From Azonexus sp. (lineage in GTDB: Bacteria > Pseudomonadota > Gammaproteobacteria > Burkholderiales > Rhodocyclaceae): a stretch of DNA of 46,190 nucleotides. A program made the position numbers and the translations under genes. Below, piece after piece: positions 6,835-15,733 of this stretch. Under the pieces are notes generated by a model that did no database searches, was not told the origin of the DNA, and saw only the letters and a program-made list of their open reading frames with translations. Positions within the stretch are counted from its first letter, which is position 1. The number at the start of each line of letters is the position of its first letter. Location: NCBI GenBank assembly GCA_017983755.1, contig JAGOAU010000019.1, positions 1-46,190 on the forward strand, in the 5' to 3' direction.

Positions 6835-9558
6835 ATGAAAACGGAAGTCAAATCCACCTGTTGCTACTGCGGCGTCGGCTGCGGCGTCCTGATCGAAACC
6901 GAAGACGGGAGGATTGCCAGCGTTCGCGGCGATCCCGAGCACCCGGCGAACCGCGGCCGCCTGTGCACCAAGGGTGCGACCCTGCACCTGACCGCAGATC
7001 CCACCTACCGACTCCAGCACCCGGAGCGCCGCGCCGTGCGGCAGGGGCCGCGCGAGACCGTCGGCTGGGATGCGGCGCTCGATGAAGCCGCCGAGCGCTT
7101 TGCCGCAACCATCCGCGCCCATGGCCCGGATGCGGTGGCCTTCTACATCTCCGGCCAGTTGATGACCGAGGACTACTACGTCTTCAACAAGCTGGCCAAG
7201 GGTTTGATCGGCACCAACAACGTCGATACCAATTCGCGGCTCTGCATGTCCTCGGCGGTGGCCGGGTACAAACAGACGCTCGGCGCCGACGCGCCGCCCT
7301 GCAGCTATGCGGACATCCTGCAGGCCAAGGTCATTTTCATCGCCGGTGCCAACCCGGCGGTGGCGCATCCGATCATCTTCCGCTATGTCGAAGATGCGCG
7401 GGCCGCCAATCCGGATCTGAAGATCATCGTCGCCGACCCGCGCCGCTCGGAAAGCGCCGAGATTGCCGATCTGCACCTGGCGATCAGGCCGGGCACCGAC
7501 ATCGCGCTGTTCAACGGCATGCTCAACGTGCTGATCGCCGATGACCTGGTCGATGCACCCTACGTCGAAGCCCATACCAATGGCTTTGCGGCGCTGGCCG
7601 AGATTGCAAAAAATTACCCGCCGGCGGTCGTTGCCGACATCTGCGGCGTCGAGGCAGCGGATATCGTCAAGGCGGCACGCTGGTTCGGCGGCAGCGCGGC
7701 GTCGCTGTCGATGTATTGCCAGGGCCTGAATCAGTCGGCGCACGGCACCCACAACAACGCCGGCATCATCCACCTGCATCTGGCGACCGGCCAGATCGGC
7801 AAGCCGGGGGCCGGTCCCTTCTCGCTGACCGGACAGCCCAATGCCATGGGTGGGCGCGAGGTCGGCGGCCTGGCCAATCTGCTGTCGGCGCACCGCGATC
7901 TTGGCAACCCGGCGCACCGTGCCGAAATGGCCCGCTTCTGGGGCGTGCCTTTCGTGCCCTCCAAGCCGGGCAAGTCTGCGGTCGACCTGTTCAAAAGCCT
8001 GAAAACGGGCGAGATCAAGGCGGTCTGGATCGCCTGCACCAACCCGGCGCAATCGCTGCCGAACCAGGCGGCGGTCCGCGAAGCGCTGCAGGCAGCGGAA
8101 TACGTGGTGCTGGAGGAAGCCTACGGCAACACCGATACTGCCGATTACGCCGATCTGTTGCTGCCCGCCAGCGGCTGGGGCGAGAAGCACGGCACGGTGA
8201 CCAATTCCGAACGCTGCATCACACGTGTCCTGCCAGCCGTTTCGGCGCCGGGCGAGGCGCGCCACGACTGGGAGATCGTCGTCGATTTCGCCCGCCGGCT
8301 CGGGCGCAAGCTCGATCATGCCGGTGCCGACAAGCTGTTTCCCTACGCCGATGCCGAGTCCATTTTCAACGAGCATCGTGAAAGCACGCGCGGCCGCGAT
8401 CTCGACATCACCGGCCTCAGCTACGAGCTGCTCGAACGGGAAGGCCCGCAGCAATGGCCGTACCCTGAAGGCGCCGGCAGTGGCAAGATCCGCCTCTATG
8501 AAGACGGTCGTTTCCCGACGCCCGATGGCCGGGCGCGCTTCGTCGCCATCGAGCACCTGCCGACCGCCGACGTGCCCGCCGCCGATACGCCGATCAGCCT
8601 GCTCTCCGGCCGCATGCGCGATCACTGGCACGGCATGAGCCGTACCGGCACCGTGCCGCGCCTGTTCAATCTCGAAGACGAGCCGCTGCTCGCCATGCAT
8701 CCGTGCGATATGCGCCACCGCAATCTGGAAAGCGGCGATCTGGTTCGCGTGACCAATGCCCGTGGCGCAACGACTATGCGCGTGGCCGAGCGGCCCGGCC
8801 TGCAGCGCGGCCGCGCCTGGATGCCGATGCACTGGGGCAGCCAGTTCATGAATTCGCCCGGCGCCAATGCGGTCGCCTGCGACGTCATCGACCCTTATTC
8901 GATGCAGCCGGAACTCAAGCATGCCGCGGTGCAGATCGCCAAAGTCGACCTGCCTTACCCGCTGGCCATCGTCCGCCGCTGCGCCAGCCGCAGCGAAGCC
9001 TTGGTGATGATGCAGGAAGCCAGATCAAGGATGGCCGCCTTTCCTTATGCGACTATCGGTCTGTACGGACGCAGCAGCCCGCTGGTGGTTTTCCGGGCGG
9101 CGGCGGAAAGTGCAGTCGATGCAGCGCAGATCGCCGAACTCGACCGCCTGTTCGGCATGGCTACCGATGACGGGGCCATCGTCTATGAAGACGCACGGCG
9201 CAGTATTGCCAAGAAGGCGATTGCCCGCGATGGAAGGCTGCTCGGCGTGCGCCTGGCGGGCGAAACCCTGGCGCAGAACTGGCTGAAGCAGGCGATGGCG
9301 GAGGATGAACTCGACGCCAGCCTGATCCGCCTGGCCCTTGCGCCGAGCGCCAGGCCGCCGGTGACGATGGCGCCGCGCAACATCATCTGCAAGTGCGCCG
9401 ATGTCAGCGACGTGCAGATCGGCAAGGAACTGGCCGCCGGCGCCAACCTGGCCGGCCTGCAGGAAAAGCTGAAATGCGGTACTTTCTGCGGCTCATGCGT
9501 ACCGGATATCAAGCGCATGGTGGCAGAATACGGGACACAACAAGCTGCGGCAGCCTGA
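6835..9558 (+). CDS. nasA: Assimilatory nitrate reductase, catalytic subunit, with C-terminal BFD domain
   Basis: Cytoplasmic Mo-bis-MGD enzyme that reduces nitrate to nitrite for nitrogen assimilation. The 907-aa protein begins with a 4Fe-4S motif (Cys9, Cys12, Cys16, Cys44), followed by the molybdopterin oxidoreductase body and the molydopterin-dinucleotide-binding domain (about 575-690). A C-terminal BFD-type [2Fe-2S] domain contains CKC and CGTFCGSC, as in Klebsiella-type NasA. The start is ATG 6835 because it follows GGAAGGAAA and lies 14 bases after the predicted sigma-54 start; the frame is open back to 6781, but that segment contains the promoter itself. ybiB follows after 18 bases. 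Confidence 0.95.
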   Translation: MKTEVKSTCCYCGVGCGVLIETEDGRIASVRGDPEHPANRGRLCTKGATLHLTADPTYRLQHPERRAVRQGPRETVGWDAALDEAAERFAATIRAHGPDAVAFYISGQLMTEDYYVFNKLAKGLIGTNNVDTNSRLCMSSAVAGYKQTLGADAPPCSYADILQAKVIFIAGANPAVAHPIIFRYVEDARAANPDLKIIVADPRRSESAEIADLHLAIRPGTDIALFNGMLNVLIADDLVDAPYVEAHTNGFAALAEIAKNYPPAVVADICGVEAADIVKAARWFGGSAASLSMYCQGLNQSAHGTHNNAGIIHLHLATGQIGKPGAGPFSLTGQPNAMGGREVGGLANLLSAHRDLGNPAHRAEMARFWGVPFVPSKPGKSAVDLFKSLKTGEIKAVWIACTNPAQSLPNQAAVREALQAAEYVVLEEAYGNTDTADYADLLLPASGWGEKHGTVTNSERCITRVLPAVSAPGEARHDWEIVVDFARRLGRKLDHAGADKLFPYADAESIFNEHRESTRGRDLDITGLSYELLEREGPQQWPYPEGAGSGKIRLYEDGRFPTPDGRARFVAIEHLPTADVPAADTPISLLSGRMRDHWHGMSRTGTVPRLFNLEDEPLLAMHPCDMRHRNLESGDLVRVTNARGATTMRVAERPGLQRGRAWMPMHWGSQFMNSPGANAVACDVIDPYSMQPELKHAAVQIAKVDLPYPLAIVRRCASRSEALVMMQEARSRMAAFPYATIGLYGRSSPLVVFRAAAESAVDAAQIAELDRLFGMATDDGAIVYEDARRSIAKKAIARDGRLLGVRLAGETLAQNWLKQAMAEDELDASLIRLALAPSARPPVTMAPRNIICKCADVSDVQIGKELAAGANLAGLQEKLKCGTFCGSCVPDIKRMVAEYGTQQAAAA

Positions 9559-9576
9559 ACGCAGCCGGAGGAGACA

Positions 9577-10566
9577 ATGAGCTACGCCCAGTACATCAAG
9601 GAAATCGGCCGTGGCGCCGAAGGTTCCCGCGATCTTTCCGCCGACGATGCGCGCCGCCTCTACGCGGCGATGCTCGACGGCGGCGTGCCCGACCTCGAAC
9701 TCGGCGCGATCATCCTCGGCCTGCGCGTCAAGGGCGAATCGCTCGACGAGATGCTCGGTTTCCTGGCCGCCACCGAGGAGCGCACCCACGCGCTGCAGCG
9801 CCCGCACGGCCGGGTCCGCCCGGTTGTCCTGCCGACCTACAACGGCGCGCGCAAGGAAGCCAACCTGACGCCGCTGCTGGCGCTGATGCTGCAACGCTTC
9901 GGCGTTCCCGTGCTGGTCCATGGCCTGCTTGAAGGCTACGGGCGGATCACCAGCGGCCATGTCTTCCGCGAACTGGGGGTCATGCCCTCGGTGTCGGTGA
10001 CCCAGGCGCAGGCGACGCTCGACGAGAAGGGGCTGGCCTTCGTGCCGCTCAGCGCCATGTCGCCGGGCATTCACAACCTGCTGGGTTTGCGCGCCCGCCT
10101 CGGCGTGCGCAACAGCGCCCACAGCCTGGTCAAGATGCTCGACCCCTTCCGTGGCGAAGGCGTTCTGGTCGCCGCGGCCACCCACCCCGACTTCATCGAC
10201 CTGATGCGTGACATGCTGCTCACCCTTGATCGCCCCGGCATCCTGCTGCGCGGCACCGAAGGAGAGCCGTTCGCCAATCCCAAGCGGCGGCCGCGTCTCG
10301 AATATGTGCATGACGCCTGCGCCGAGGTCCTGTTCGAGGCCGAGCACGACAGCCTGCGCGCGCTGCCCAACCTGCCCGAAGCGACCGATGCCGTGAGTAC
10401 CGCCGCCTGGATTCGCCGCGTGCTGGATCACCAGTTGCCGCTGCCCAAGCCGATCGCCAACCAGCTGGCGTGCTGTCTCTTCGCCTCCGGCTACGCCGAG
10501 GATCTGAACCAGGCCAAGGCCATCGTCGCCGTCGAAGCCGGCACCCTGTCCCCTGCCGCCGGCTAG
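9577..10566 (+). CDS. ybiB: YbiB family DNA-binding protein (TrpD2-like)
   Basis: Member of the family related to anthranilate phosphoribosyltransferase (TrpD2/YbiB). E. coli YbiB keeps the phosphoribosyltransferase fold but binds nucleic acid. The 329-aa protein shows the helical N-terminal domain (LSADDARRLYAAMLDGGVPDLELGAIILGLRVKG, residues about 20-53) and a C-terminal domain with LVHG...GRITSG and GLRARLGVRNSAHSL motifs of the fold. It follows nasA after 18 bases, so the two are probably co-transcribed. Its contribution to nitrate assimilation is not known to me; ybiB-like genes next to nasA occur in other proteobacteria. Confidence 0.85.
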   Translation: MSYAQYIKEIGRGAEGSRDLSADDARRLYAAMLDGGVPDLELGAIILGLRVKGESLDEMLGFLAATEERTHALQRPHGRVRPVVLPTYNGARKEANLTPLLALMLQRFGVPVLVHGLLEGYGRITSGHVFRELGVMPSVSVTQAQATLDEKGLAFVPLSAMSPGIHNLLGLRARLGVRNSAHSLVKMLDPFRGEGVLVAAATHPDFIDLMRDMLLTLDRPGILLRGTEGEPFANPKRRPRLEYVHDACAEVLFEAEHDSLRALPNLPEATDAVSTAAWIRRVLDHQLPLPKPIANQLACCLFASGYAEDLNQAKAIVAVEAGTLSPAAG

Positions 10567-10616
10567 GCCGGCGCTCCCCCGAACCCCCCGTTTGCTGCAC
10601 CGTAACGGATAGACTC

Positions 10617-10631
10617 GCCCTGCTTTGGTGC
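10617..10631 (+). promoter_or_regulatory. NtrC-like site upstream of nirB
   Basis: GCCCTGCTTTGGTGC matches GCACYANNNTGGTGC in its whole right half (TGGTGC) and most of its left half. Its centre lies 87 bases before the predicted start of transcription. A weaker half site (GCACC) occurs about 20 bases further up. Confidence 0.5.
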
Positions 10632-10634
10632 GGG

Positions 10635-10650
10635 TTTGCTGCGGTCGACC
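10635..10650 (+). repeat. Post-gene repeat motif, copy 2
   Basis: TTTGCTGCGGTCGACC lies 68 bases after the ybiB stop, in the ybiB direction, and just before an A-rich stretch. It shares the TGCGGTCGAC core with the other copies. Confidence 0.45.
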
Positions 10651-10684
10651 GCCTGAAAACACGGAAAATCATGGGCTTATGACT

Positions 10685-10700
10685 TGGCACGGCGATTGCT
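10685..10700 (+). promoter_or_regulatory. Sigma-54 (-24/-12) promoter of the nirB operon
   Basis: TGGCACGGCGATTGCT is a full match to TGGCAC-N5-TTGCW, with GG (10686-10687) and GC (10698-10699) 10 bases apart. Predicted start about 10711, which leaves a 120-base untranslated leader before nirB. Confidence 0.9.
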
Positions 10701-10725
10701 GAAGTTGGTCAAGACAGCGAATCTG

Positions 10726-10801
10726 CCGCCAGCGTAGGCGGTCTGGGCCAGGATGGCCCGCAATGGCAACGACGTCATGCGCTGAAACACAAGTTTCGCG
10801 C
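10726..10801 (+). promoter_or_regulatory. nirB leader RNA with ANTAR-type hexaloop hairpin
   Basis: Three consecutive hairpins can form in the 120-base leader. First: CCGCC (10726-10730), six-base loop AGCGTA, GGCGG (10737-10741). A at loop position 1 and G at position 4 are the features described for ANTAR-protein targets. Second: GGGCC/GGCCC (10745-10759) with a five-base loop. Third: GCGC-T-GAAAC/GTTTC-GCGC (10779-10801). No clear T run follows the third, so terminator function is uncertain. NasT is encoded at the end of this operon. Confidence 0.45.
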
Positions 10802-10830
10802 CTCGTGCGCACGCAACGTTGGAGCCCCTC

Positions 10831-13275
10831 ATGAGCAAACCTCGTCTCGTCCTGATCGGCAACGGCATGGCCGGTGTCCGTACCGTCGAAGAACTGCTGA
10901 AGATCAAGCCGGATCATTACGACATCACGATCTTCGGTGCCGAACCGCACCCGAACTACAACCGCATCCTCCTTTCCCCGGTGCTGGCCGGCGAAATGAC
11001 CATCCAGGAAATCGTTCTCAACGAACTGGACTGGTACAGGGAAAACAACATTACGTTGCATACCGGCAAGCAGATCGCCCGGATCGACCGCGTCAACCGC
11101 AAGGTCGTCGCCGATGACGGCAGCGAGGAATATTACGACCGCCTGCTGATTGCCACCGGCTCGACACCCTTCATGCTGCCGATTCCCGGCAACGACCTGC
11201 CGGGCGTCATCGGCTACCGCGACATCAAGGATACCGACGAGATGATCGAGGCCGCCCGCCTGCACAAGCACGCAGTGGTCATCGGCGGCGGCCTGCTCGG
11301 CCTGGAGGCGGCCAACGGCCTCAAGCTGCGCGGCATGGACGTCACCGTCGTGCACCTCGGCCCCTGGCTGCTCGAACGCCAGCTCGACGAAGTCGCCGGC
11401 AAGATGCTGCAGAAGTCGCTGGAAGACAAAGGCCTCAAGTTCCTGCTGCAGAAGCAGACTGAGGCCCTGATTCAGGGCGAGTCCGGCCGCGTTGCCGCGG
11501 TGCGCTTCAAGGATGGCATGCAGATCCCGGCCGACCTCGTCGTCATGGCCGCCGGCATCCGCCCCAATTACGCGCTGGCCGAAGCTTCCGGCATCTACTG
11601 CAACCGCGGCATCGTCGTGAACGACACGATGCAGACCTACGACCCGAAGGTCTACGCGGTCGGCGAGTGCGTCAGCCACCGCGGCATCGCCTACGGCCTG
11701 GTGGCGCCGCTCTTCGAGCAGGCCAAGGTCGCCGCCAACCATCTGGCCAACTACGGCATCGGCCGCTACACCGGCTCGGTGACCTCGACCAAGCTCAAGG
11801 TCACCGGCATCGACCTGTTCTCGGCCGGCGACTACATGGGCGGCAAGGACACCGAGGAAATCATCCTCAACGACCCGCATGGCGGCGTGTACAAGAAGCT
11901 GGTGATCAAGGACAACAAGCTGGTCGGCGGCGTCATGTACGGCGACACGGCCGACGGTCCGTGGTACTTCCAGCTGCTCAAGGACGGCCGCGACATCCAC
12001 GATATCCGCGACCACCTGATCTTCGGCCAGAACCTGGTCGGCGACGTCGGCCACGCCGGCAACAGCAAGGCAGCGTCGATGGCCGACGGCGCCGAGGTCT
12101 GCGGCTGCAACGGCGTCTCCAAAGGCAGCATCGTCAAGGCGATCAAGGAGAAAGGGCTCTTTACCCTGGACGAGGTCAAGAAGCACACCAAGGCGGCCTC
12201 GTCCTGCGGCTCCTGCGCCGGCCTGGTCGAGCAGATACTGGCGTCGACCATCGGCGGCGCCTACACGCCGGCTGCTTCCGACAAGAAGCCGGTCTGCGCC
12301 TGTACCGAACAGTCGCACCAGATGGTGCGCGACGCCATTCGCGACCAGCACCTGACCAGCAAGGAAGCCGTCTTCAAGGCCCTCGAATGGAAGACGCCGA
12401 ACGGCTGCGACAAGTGCCGGCCGGCGGTGAACTACTACCTGATCTCGACCTGGCCGCACGAAGCCAAGGATGACCCGCAGTCGCGCTTCATCAACGAGCG
12501 CGCCCACGCCAATATCCAGAAGGATGGCACCTACTCGGTCGTGCCGCGCATGTGGGGCGGCCTGACGACGCCGAACGAACTGCGCGCCATCGCCGACGCC
12601 GCCGAGAAGTACAACGTGCCGACCGTCAAGGTCACCGGCGGCCAGCGCATCGACCTGCTCGGCGTCAAGAAGGAAGACCTGCCGAAGATGTGGGCCGACC
12701 TCAACGCCGCCGGCATGGTCTCCGGCCACGCCTATGGCAAGTCGATCCGCACCGTGAAGACCTGCGTCGGCGCCGAGCACTGCCGTTTCGGCACGCAGCT
12801 GGCGATGTCGATGGGGGTCAAGCTGGAAAAGATGCTGTTCGACATGTATGCGCCGCACAAGGTCAAGCTGGCCGTTTCTGGCTGCCCGCGCAACTGCGCC
12901 GAGGCCGGCATCAAGGACGTCGGCATCATCGGCGTCGATTCCGGCTACGAGATCTACATCGCCGGCAACGGCGGCATCAAGACCGAAGTCGCCCAGTTCC
13001 TGTGCAAGGTGAAGAGCGACGAGGAGGTCATGGAATATTCCGGCGCCTTCCTGCAGCTTTACCGCGAGGAGGGCTGGTACCTGGAGCGCACCTGCCACTG
13101 GCTGGAGCGCGTCGGCATGGACTACGTCAAGGGCAAGATTCTCGAGGACGAGGAAGGCCGCAAGGTGCTTTACGCCCGGCTGCTCGATGCGCTGAAGGAT
13201 GCCAAGGACCCGTGGGCGACTTCGCGCGAGCCGCAAGCGATCAAGCAGTTCATCCCGATCACGGTCGCCCCCTGA
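10831..13275 (+). CDS. nirB: Assimilatory nitrite reductase [NAD(P)H], large subunit
   Basis: Cytoplasmic siroheme enzyme that reduces nitrite to ammonium with NAD(P)H. Over 814 aa the order is: FAD/NAD(P) pyridine-nucleotide oxidoreductase domain (1 to about 300), two BFD-type cysteine regions (Cys424, Cys426, Cys459, Cys462, then a second set around CACTE and GCDKC), a sulfite-reductase-like half domain, and the siroheme/4Fe-4S ligands Cys645, Cys651, Cys685 and Cys689 (CVGAEHC ... CPRNC). ATG 10831 follows TTGGAGCC; a TTG at 10819 is in frame but less likely. It starts an eight-gene same-strand run up to nasT. Confidence 0.96.
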   Translation: MSKPRLVLIGNGMAGVRTVEELLKIKPDHYDITIFGAEPHPNYNRILLSPVLAGEMTIQEIVLNELDWYRENNITLHTGKQIARIDRVNRKVVADDGSEEYYDRLLIATGSTPFMLPIPGNDLPGVIGYRDIKDTDEMIEAARLHKHAVVIGGGLLGLEAANGLKLRGMDVTVVHLGPWLLERQLDEVAGKMLQKSLEDKGLKFLLQKQTEALIQGESGRVAAVRFKDGMQIPADLVVMAAGIRPNYALAEASGIYCNRGIVVNDTMQTYDPKVYAVGECVSHRGIAYGLVAPLFEQAKVAANHLANYGIGRYTGSVTSTKLKVTGIDLFSAGDYMGGKDTEEIILNDPHGGVYKKLVIKDNKLVGGVMYGDTADGPWYFQLLKDGRDIHDIRDHLIFGQNLVGDVGHAGNSKAASMADGAEVCGCNGVSKGSIVKAIKEKGLFTLDEVKKHTKAASSCGSCAGLVEQILASTIGGAYTPAASDKKPVCACTEQSHQMVRDAIRDQHLTSKEAVFKALEWKTPNGCDKCRPAVNYYLISTWPHEAKDDPQSRFINERAHANIQKDGTYSVVPRMWGGLTTPNELRAIADAAEKYNVPTVKVTGGQRIDLLGVKKEDLPKMWADLNAAGMVSGHAYGKSIRTVKTCVGAEHCRFGTQLAMSMGVKLEKMLFDMYAPHKVKLAVSGCPRNCAEAGIKDVGIIGVDSGYEIYIAGNGGIKTEVAQFLCKVKSDEEVMEYSGAFLQLYREEGWYLERTCHWLERVGMDYVKGKILEDEEGRKVLYARLLDALKDAKDPWATSREPQAIKQFIPITVAP

Positions 13276-13302
13276 TTCCAACGATTAGCGAGAGAAAACG
13301 TC

Positions 13303-13614
13303 ATGAGTGACTGGAAACTGATTTGCAAGCTGGAAGACATCCCGCAACTGGGTTCGCGTGTCGTGCATTGGCCGGAGCGCGGCAAGATCGCCGTGTTCCG
13401 TACTTCTGACGACGAGGTCTTCGCCCTGCACGACAAATGTCCGCACAAGGGCGGCCCGCTGTCGCAGGGCATCGTGCACGGCAAGCGGGTGACCTGCCCG
13501 CTGCACGGCTGGAACATGGGCCTGGAAGATGGCCATGCCGTGGCGCCCGACGTCGGCTCGTGCAAGAAGTTCGAAGTGAAAGTGGAGGGCGGCGACGTCT
13601 TCCTCGCCGCCTGA
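13303..13614 (+). CDS. nirD: Nitrite reductase small subunit
   Basis: Rieske-like partner of NirB. The 103-aa protein has the [2Fe-2S] ligand pattern CPHKGGPLS (Cys46/His48 region) and CPLHGW, so this version probably binds a cluster, unlike the E. coli NirD in which the ligands are lost. It starts 27 bases after nirB after an AGCGAGAG ribosome site. It is soluble, with no signal peptide. Confidence 0.94.
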   Translation: MSDWKLICKLEDIPQLGSRVVHWPERGKIAVFRTSDDEVFALHDKCPHKGGPLSQGIVHGKRVTCPLHGWNMGLEDGHAVAPDVGSCKKFEVKVEGGDVFLAA

Positions 13615-13617
13615 TTA

Positions 13618-13629
13618 GCTGCGGTCAAC
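13618..13629 (+). repeat. Post-gene repeat motif, copy 3 (one-base variant)
   Basis: GCTGCGGTCAAC begins 3 bases after the nirD stop codon and differs from the core by one base (GTCAAC for GTCGAC). It lies in the nirD-transporter gap, in the direction of the preceding gene. Confidence 0.35.
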
Positions 13630-13647
13630 CACCGAAAAGTATCCAAA

Positions 13648-14862
13648 ATGGACAAGAAATCATTCCTGCAGGCCGGCCACACGCCGACCCTGCTCGCCGC
13701 CTTCCTCTATTTCGACCTCGCCTTCATGGTCTGGGTCATCCTCGGCCCGCTCGGCGTCGGCATCGCCAAGGACCTCGGCCTGTCGCACGCCGAGAAGGGC
13801 CTGATGGTCGCCACCCCGGTGCTGGCCGGCGCGTTGCTGCGCATCATCATGGGCATTCTGGTCGACCGCCTGTCGCCGAAGAAGGCCGCCATCATCGGCC
13901 AGGTCATCGTCATCGCCGCGATGGCCTACGCCTGGCTGGCCGGCGTTCATTCCTACGCCGAAGTGCTGATCCTCGGTCTCTTCCTGGGTGTTGCCGGCGC
14001 GTCGTTCGCTGCCGCGCTGCCGCTCGCTTCGCGCTGGTATCCGGCCGAGCACCAGGGCACGGCGATGGGCATCGCCGGCGCCGGCAACTCGGGGACCGCG
14101 CTCGCCGCGCTGTTCGCCCCCGGCCTCGCCGCCGCCTTCGGCTGGACCAACGTCTTCGGCATCGTGCTGATTCCGCTGGTCATCGTCCTCGTCGTCTTCT
14201 GCTTCATGGCCAAGGATGCGCCGGATGCGCCGCCGCCCAAGACTCTGGCAGAGTACCTGAAGGTGCTCAAGGACAAGGACGCCTGGTGGTTCATGTTCTT
14301 CTACTCGGTAACTTTCGGCGGCTTCGTCGGCCTCGCCTCGTCGCTGGTCATCTACTTCAATACGCAATATGGCCTCGACCCGAAGATGGCCGGCTTCTTC
14401 ACCGCCGGCTGCGTCTTCGCCGGTTCGCTCGTCCGCCCGATCGGCGGCAACGTGGCCGACCGCATCGGCGGCGTCAAGTCGCTGACCGTGATGTACATCT
14501 TCGCCGCCATCTTCCTGGCCATCGTCAGCTTCGGCCTGCCTGAGGCGTGGATGGCGCTGGTCGTCTTCGTCGGCGCCATGCTGGCGCTCGGAATGGGCAA
14601 CGGCGCGGTGTTCCAGCTCGTGCCGCAACGCTTCCGCAAGGAAATCGGCGTGATGACCGGGCTGGTCGGCATGGCTGGTGGCGTCGGCGGCTTCTACCTG
14701 GCCTCCAGTCTCGGTTACTCGAAGCAGCTGACGGGCAGCTACCAGATGGGCTTCCTGATCTTCGCCGCACTCGCCGTGCTCGCCTTGGTCGGCCTGACCG
14801 GCGTCAAGACCCGCTGGCGCACCACCTGGGGCGCCAGCCACCTGACGGCCGCCAAGATTTGA
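13648..14862 (+). CDS. Nitrate/nitrite transporter, NNP family of the MFS
   Basis: Inner-membrane permease that imports nitrate and/or exchanges it for nitrite. The 404-aa protein has about 12 predicted membrane helices. Two nitrate-signature-like stretches are visible: GIAGAGNSGTALAALFAPG (around 150) and GLVGMAGGVGGFYLASSLG (around 338). The MFS loop motif DRLSPKKAAIIG follows helix 2. Overall it resembles NasA/NarK1-type permeases; I leave the symbol blank because the naming of these paralogs is mixed. It is a second nitrate uptake route beside the NrtABC system at 20-23 kb. It lies 33 bases after nirD. Confidence 0.9.
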   Translation: MDKKSFLQAGHTPTLLAAFLYFDLAFMVWVILGPLGVGIAKDLGLSHAEKGLMVATPVLAGALLRIIMGILVDRLSPKKAAIIGQVIVIAAMAYAWLAGVHSYAEVLILGLFLGVAGASFAAALPLASRWYPAEHQGTAMGIAGAGNSGTALAALFAPGLAAAFGWTNVFGIVLIPLVIVLVVFCFMAKDAPDAPPPKTLAEYLKVLKDKDAWWFMFFYSVTFGGFVGLASSLVIYFNTQYGLDPKMAGFFTAGCVFAGSLVRPIGGNVADRIGGVKSLTVMYIFAAIFLAIVSFGLPEAWMALVVFVGAMLALGMGNGAVFQLVPQRFRKEIGVMTGLVGMAGGVGGFYLASSLGYSKQLTGSYQMGFLIFAALAVLALVGLTGVKTRWRTTWGASHLTAAKI

Positions 14863-14893
14863 TCCCACAACCTCGACAGAGAGAACAAGACCA

Positions 14894-15688
14894 ATGAAAA
14901 GAAGGGATTTTCTGGCGTCGACCGCAGCGCTGCTGGTCGCCACACCGCTGTTTGCCGCCGAGGCGGGCAAGGGTAGCCTCACCTTGGGCGCCGCAATCAA
15001 CAAGGCCGGCCGCCAGCGCATGCTGTCTCAGCGCATGGCCAAGGCTTTCGCCATGCAGGCGGCCGGCGTCATGCCGGACAAGGCGGGCAGCCTGCTCGAT
15101 CACTCGCGCCGCCTGTTCGAGGCGCAACTCGCCGAACTGAAGACGCTGGCGCCGAGCGAGGCGATCCAGGCAGCGCTGGCCGATCTCGACAAGGCCTGGG
15201 CCAGCTATCGCGAGGTGCTGGCCAAGCCGCGCACCCCGGAAAACGCCCGTCTGGTGCTCGCTGAATCCGAGAAGACCCTGCGCGCCGCGCATGTTCTGAC
15301 CGGTCTCTACGAGAAACAGTCGGCGAGCAGTGCCGGCCATCTGGTCAATATTTCCGGTCGCCAGCGCATGCTGTCGCAGCGCATGGCCAAATGCTTCCTG
15401 TTCGAGCAGTCGGGCGTCGCTGTCGACAGTCTCAAGGTGGAACAGGAAGCGGCGCGGCGCGACTTCGTCGCCGCCCTCGCCGAGCTCAACGCGGCCCCGC
15501 AGAACACCGCCGAAATCCGCACCGAACTGGGCCTCGCCAATACGCAGTGGATGTTCTTCGAGCAGGCGTTGAACGGCCAGGAGCGCAACCGGGAAATCGC
15601 CGCGCGCAACGTGGCGACGACCAGCGAGCGCATCCTCGAAGTGATGGACAGCCTGACCGGCCAGTACGAAAAGCTGGTGCGCGGCTGA
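14894..15688 (+). CDS. Exported protein with two tandem NarX/PilJ-type P-box sensor modules
   Basis: A 264-aa protein with an N-terminal export signal (MKRRDFLASTAALLVATPLFAAEA; the RRDF start could be Tat or Sec). Two copies of a helical module follow, each opening with a nearly identical box: INKAGRQRMLSQRMAK (35-50) and NISGRQRMLSQRMAK (152-166). The box resembles the periplasmic P-box by which NarX/NarQ bind nitrate and nitrite, and the PilJ N-terminal domain. No membrane anchor after the signal, no HAMP, kinase or methyl-accepting domain is present. Encoded between the nitrate permease and a kinase fusion, it is plausibly a periplasmic nitrate/nitrite-binding protein, but that is inference. 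Confidence 0.75.
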   Translation: MKRRDFLASTAALLVATPLFAAEAGKGSLTLGAAINKAGRQRMLSQRMAKAFAMQAAGVMPDKAGSLLDHSRRLFEAQLAELKTLAPSEAIQAALADLDKAWASYREVLAKPRTPENARLVLAESEKTLRAAHVLTGLYEKQSASSAGHLVNISGRQRMLSQRMAKCFLFEQSGVAVDSLKVEQEAARRDFVAALAELNAAPQNTAEIRTELGLANTQWMFFEQALNGQERNREIAARNVATTSERILEVMDSLTGQYEKLVRG

Positions 15689-15733
15689 TGGCGCGGCAGG
15701 GCGGCGGCATGCGGGCAGGGTAGTATCCGCTCC

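Noticed and set aside
6619-8922. A 767-aa open frame on the minus strand opposite nasA
   Set aside because: Antisense shadow of nasA with no recognisable domain; it also runs through the sigma-54 promoter and terminator region.
10669-13281. An 870-aa open frame on the minus strand opposite nirB
   Set aside because: Composition is typical of an antisense shadow, no domain is visible, and nirB on the plus strand is certain.
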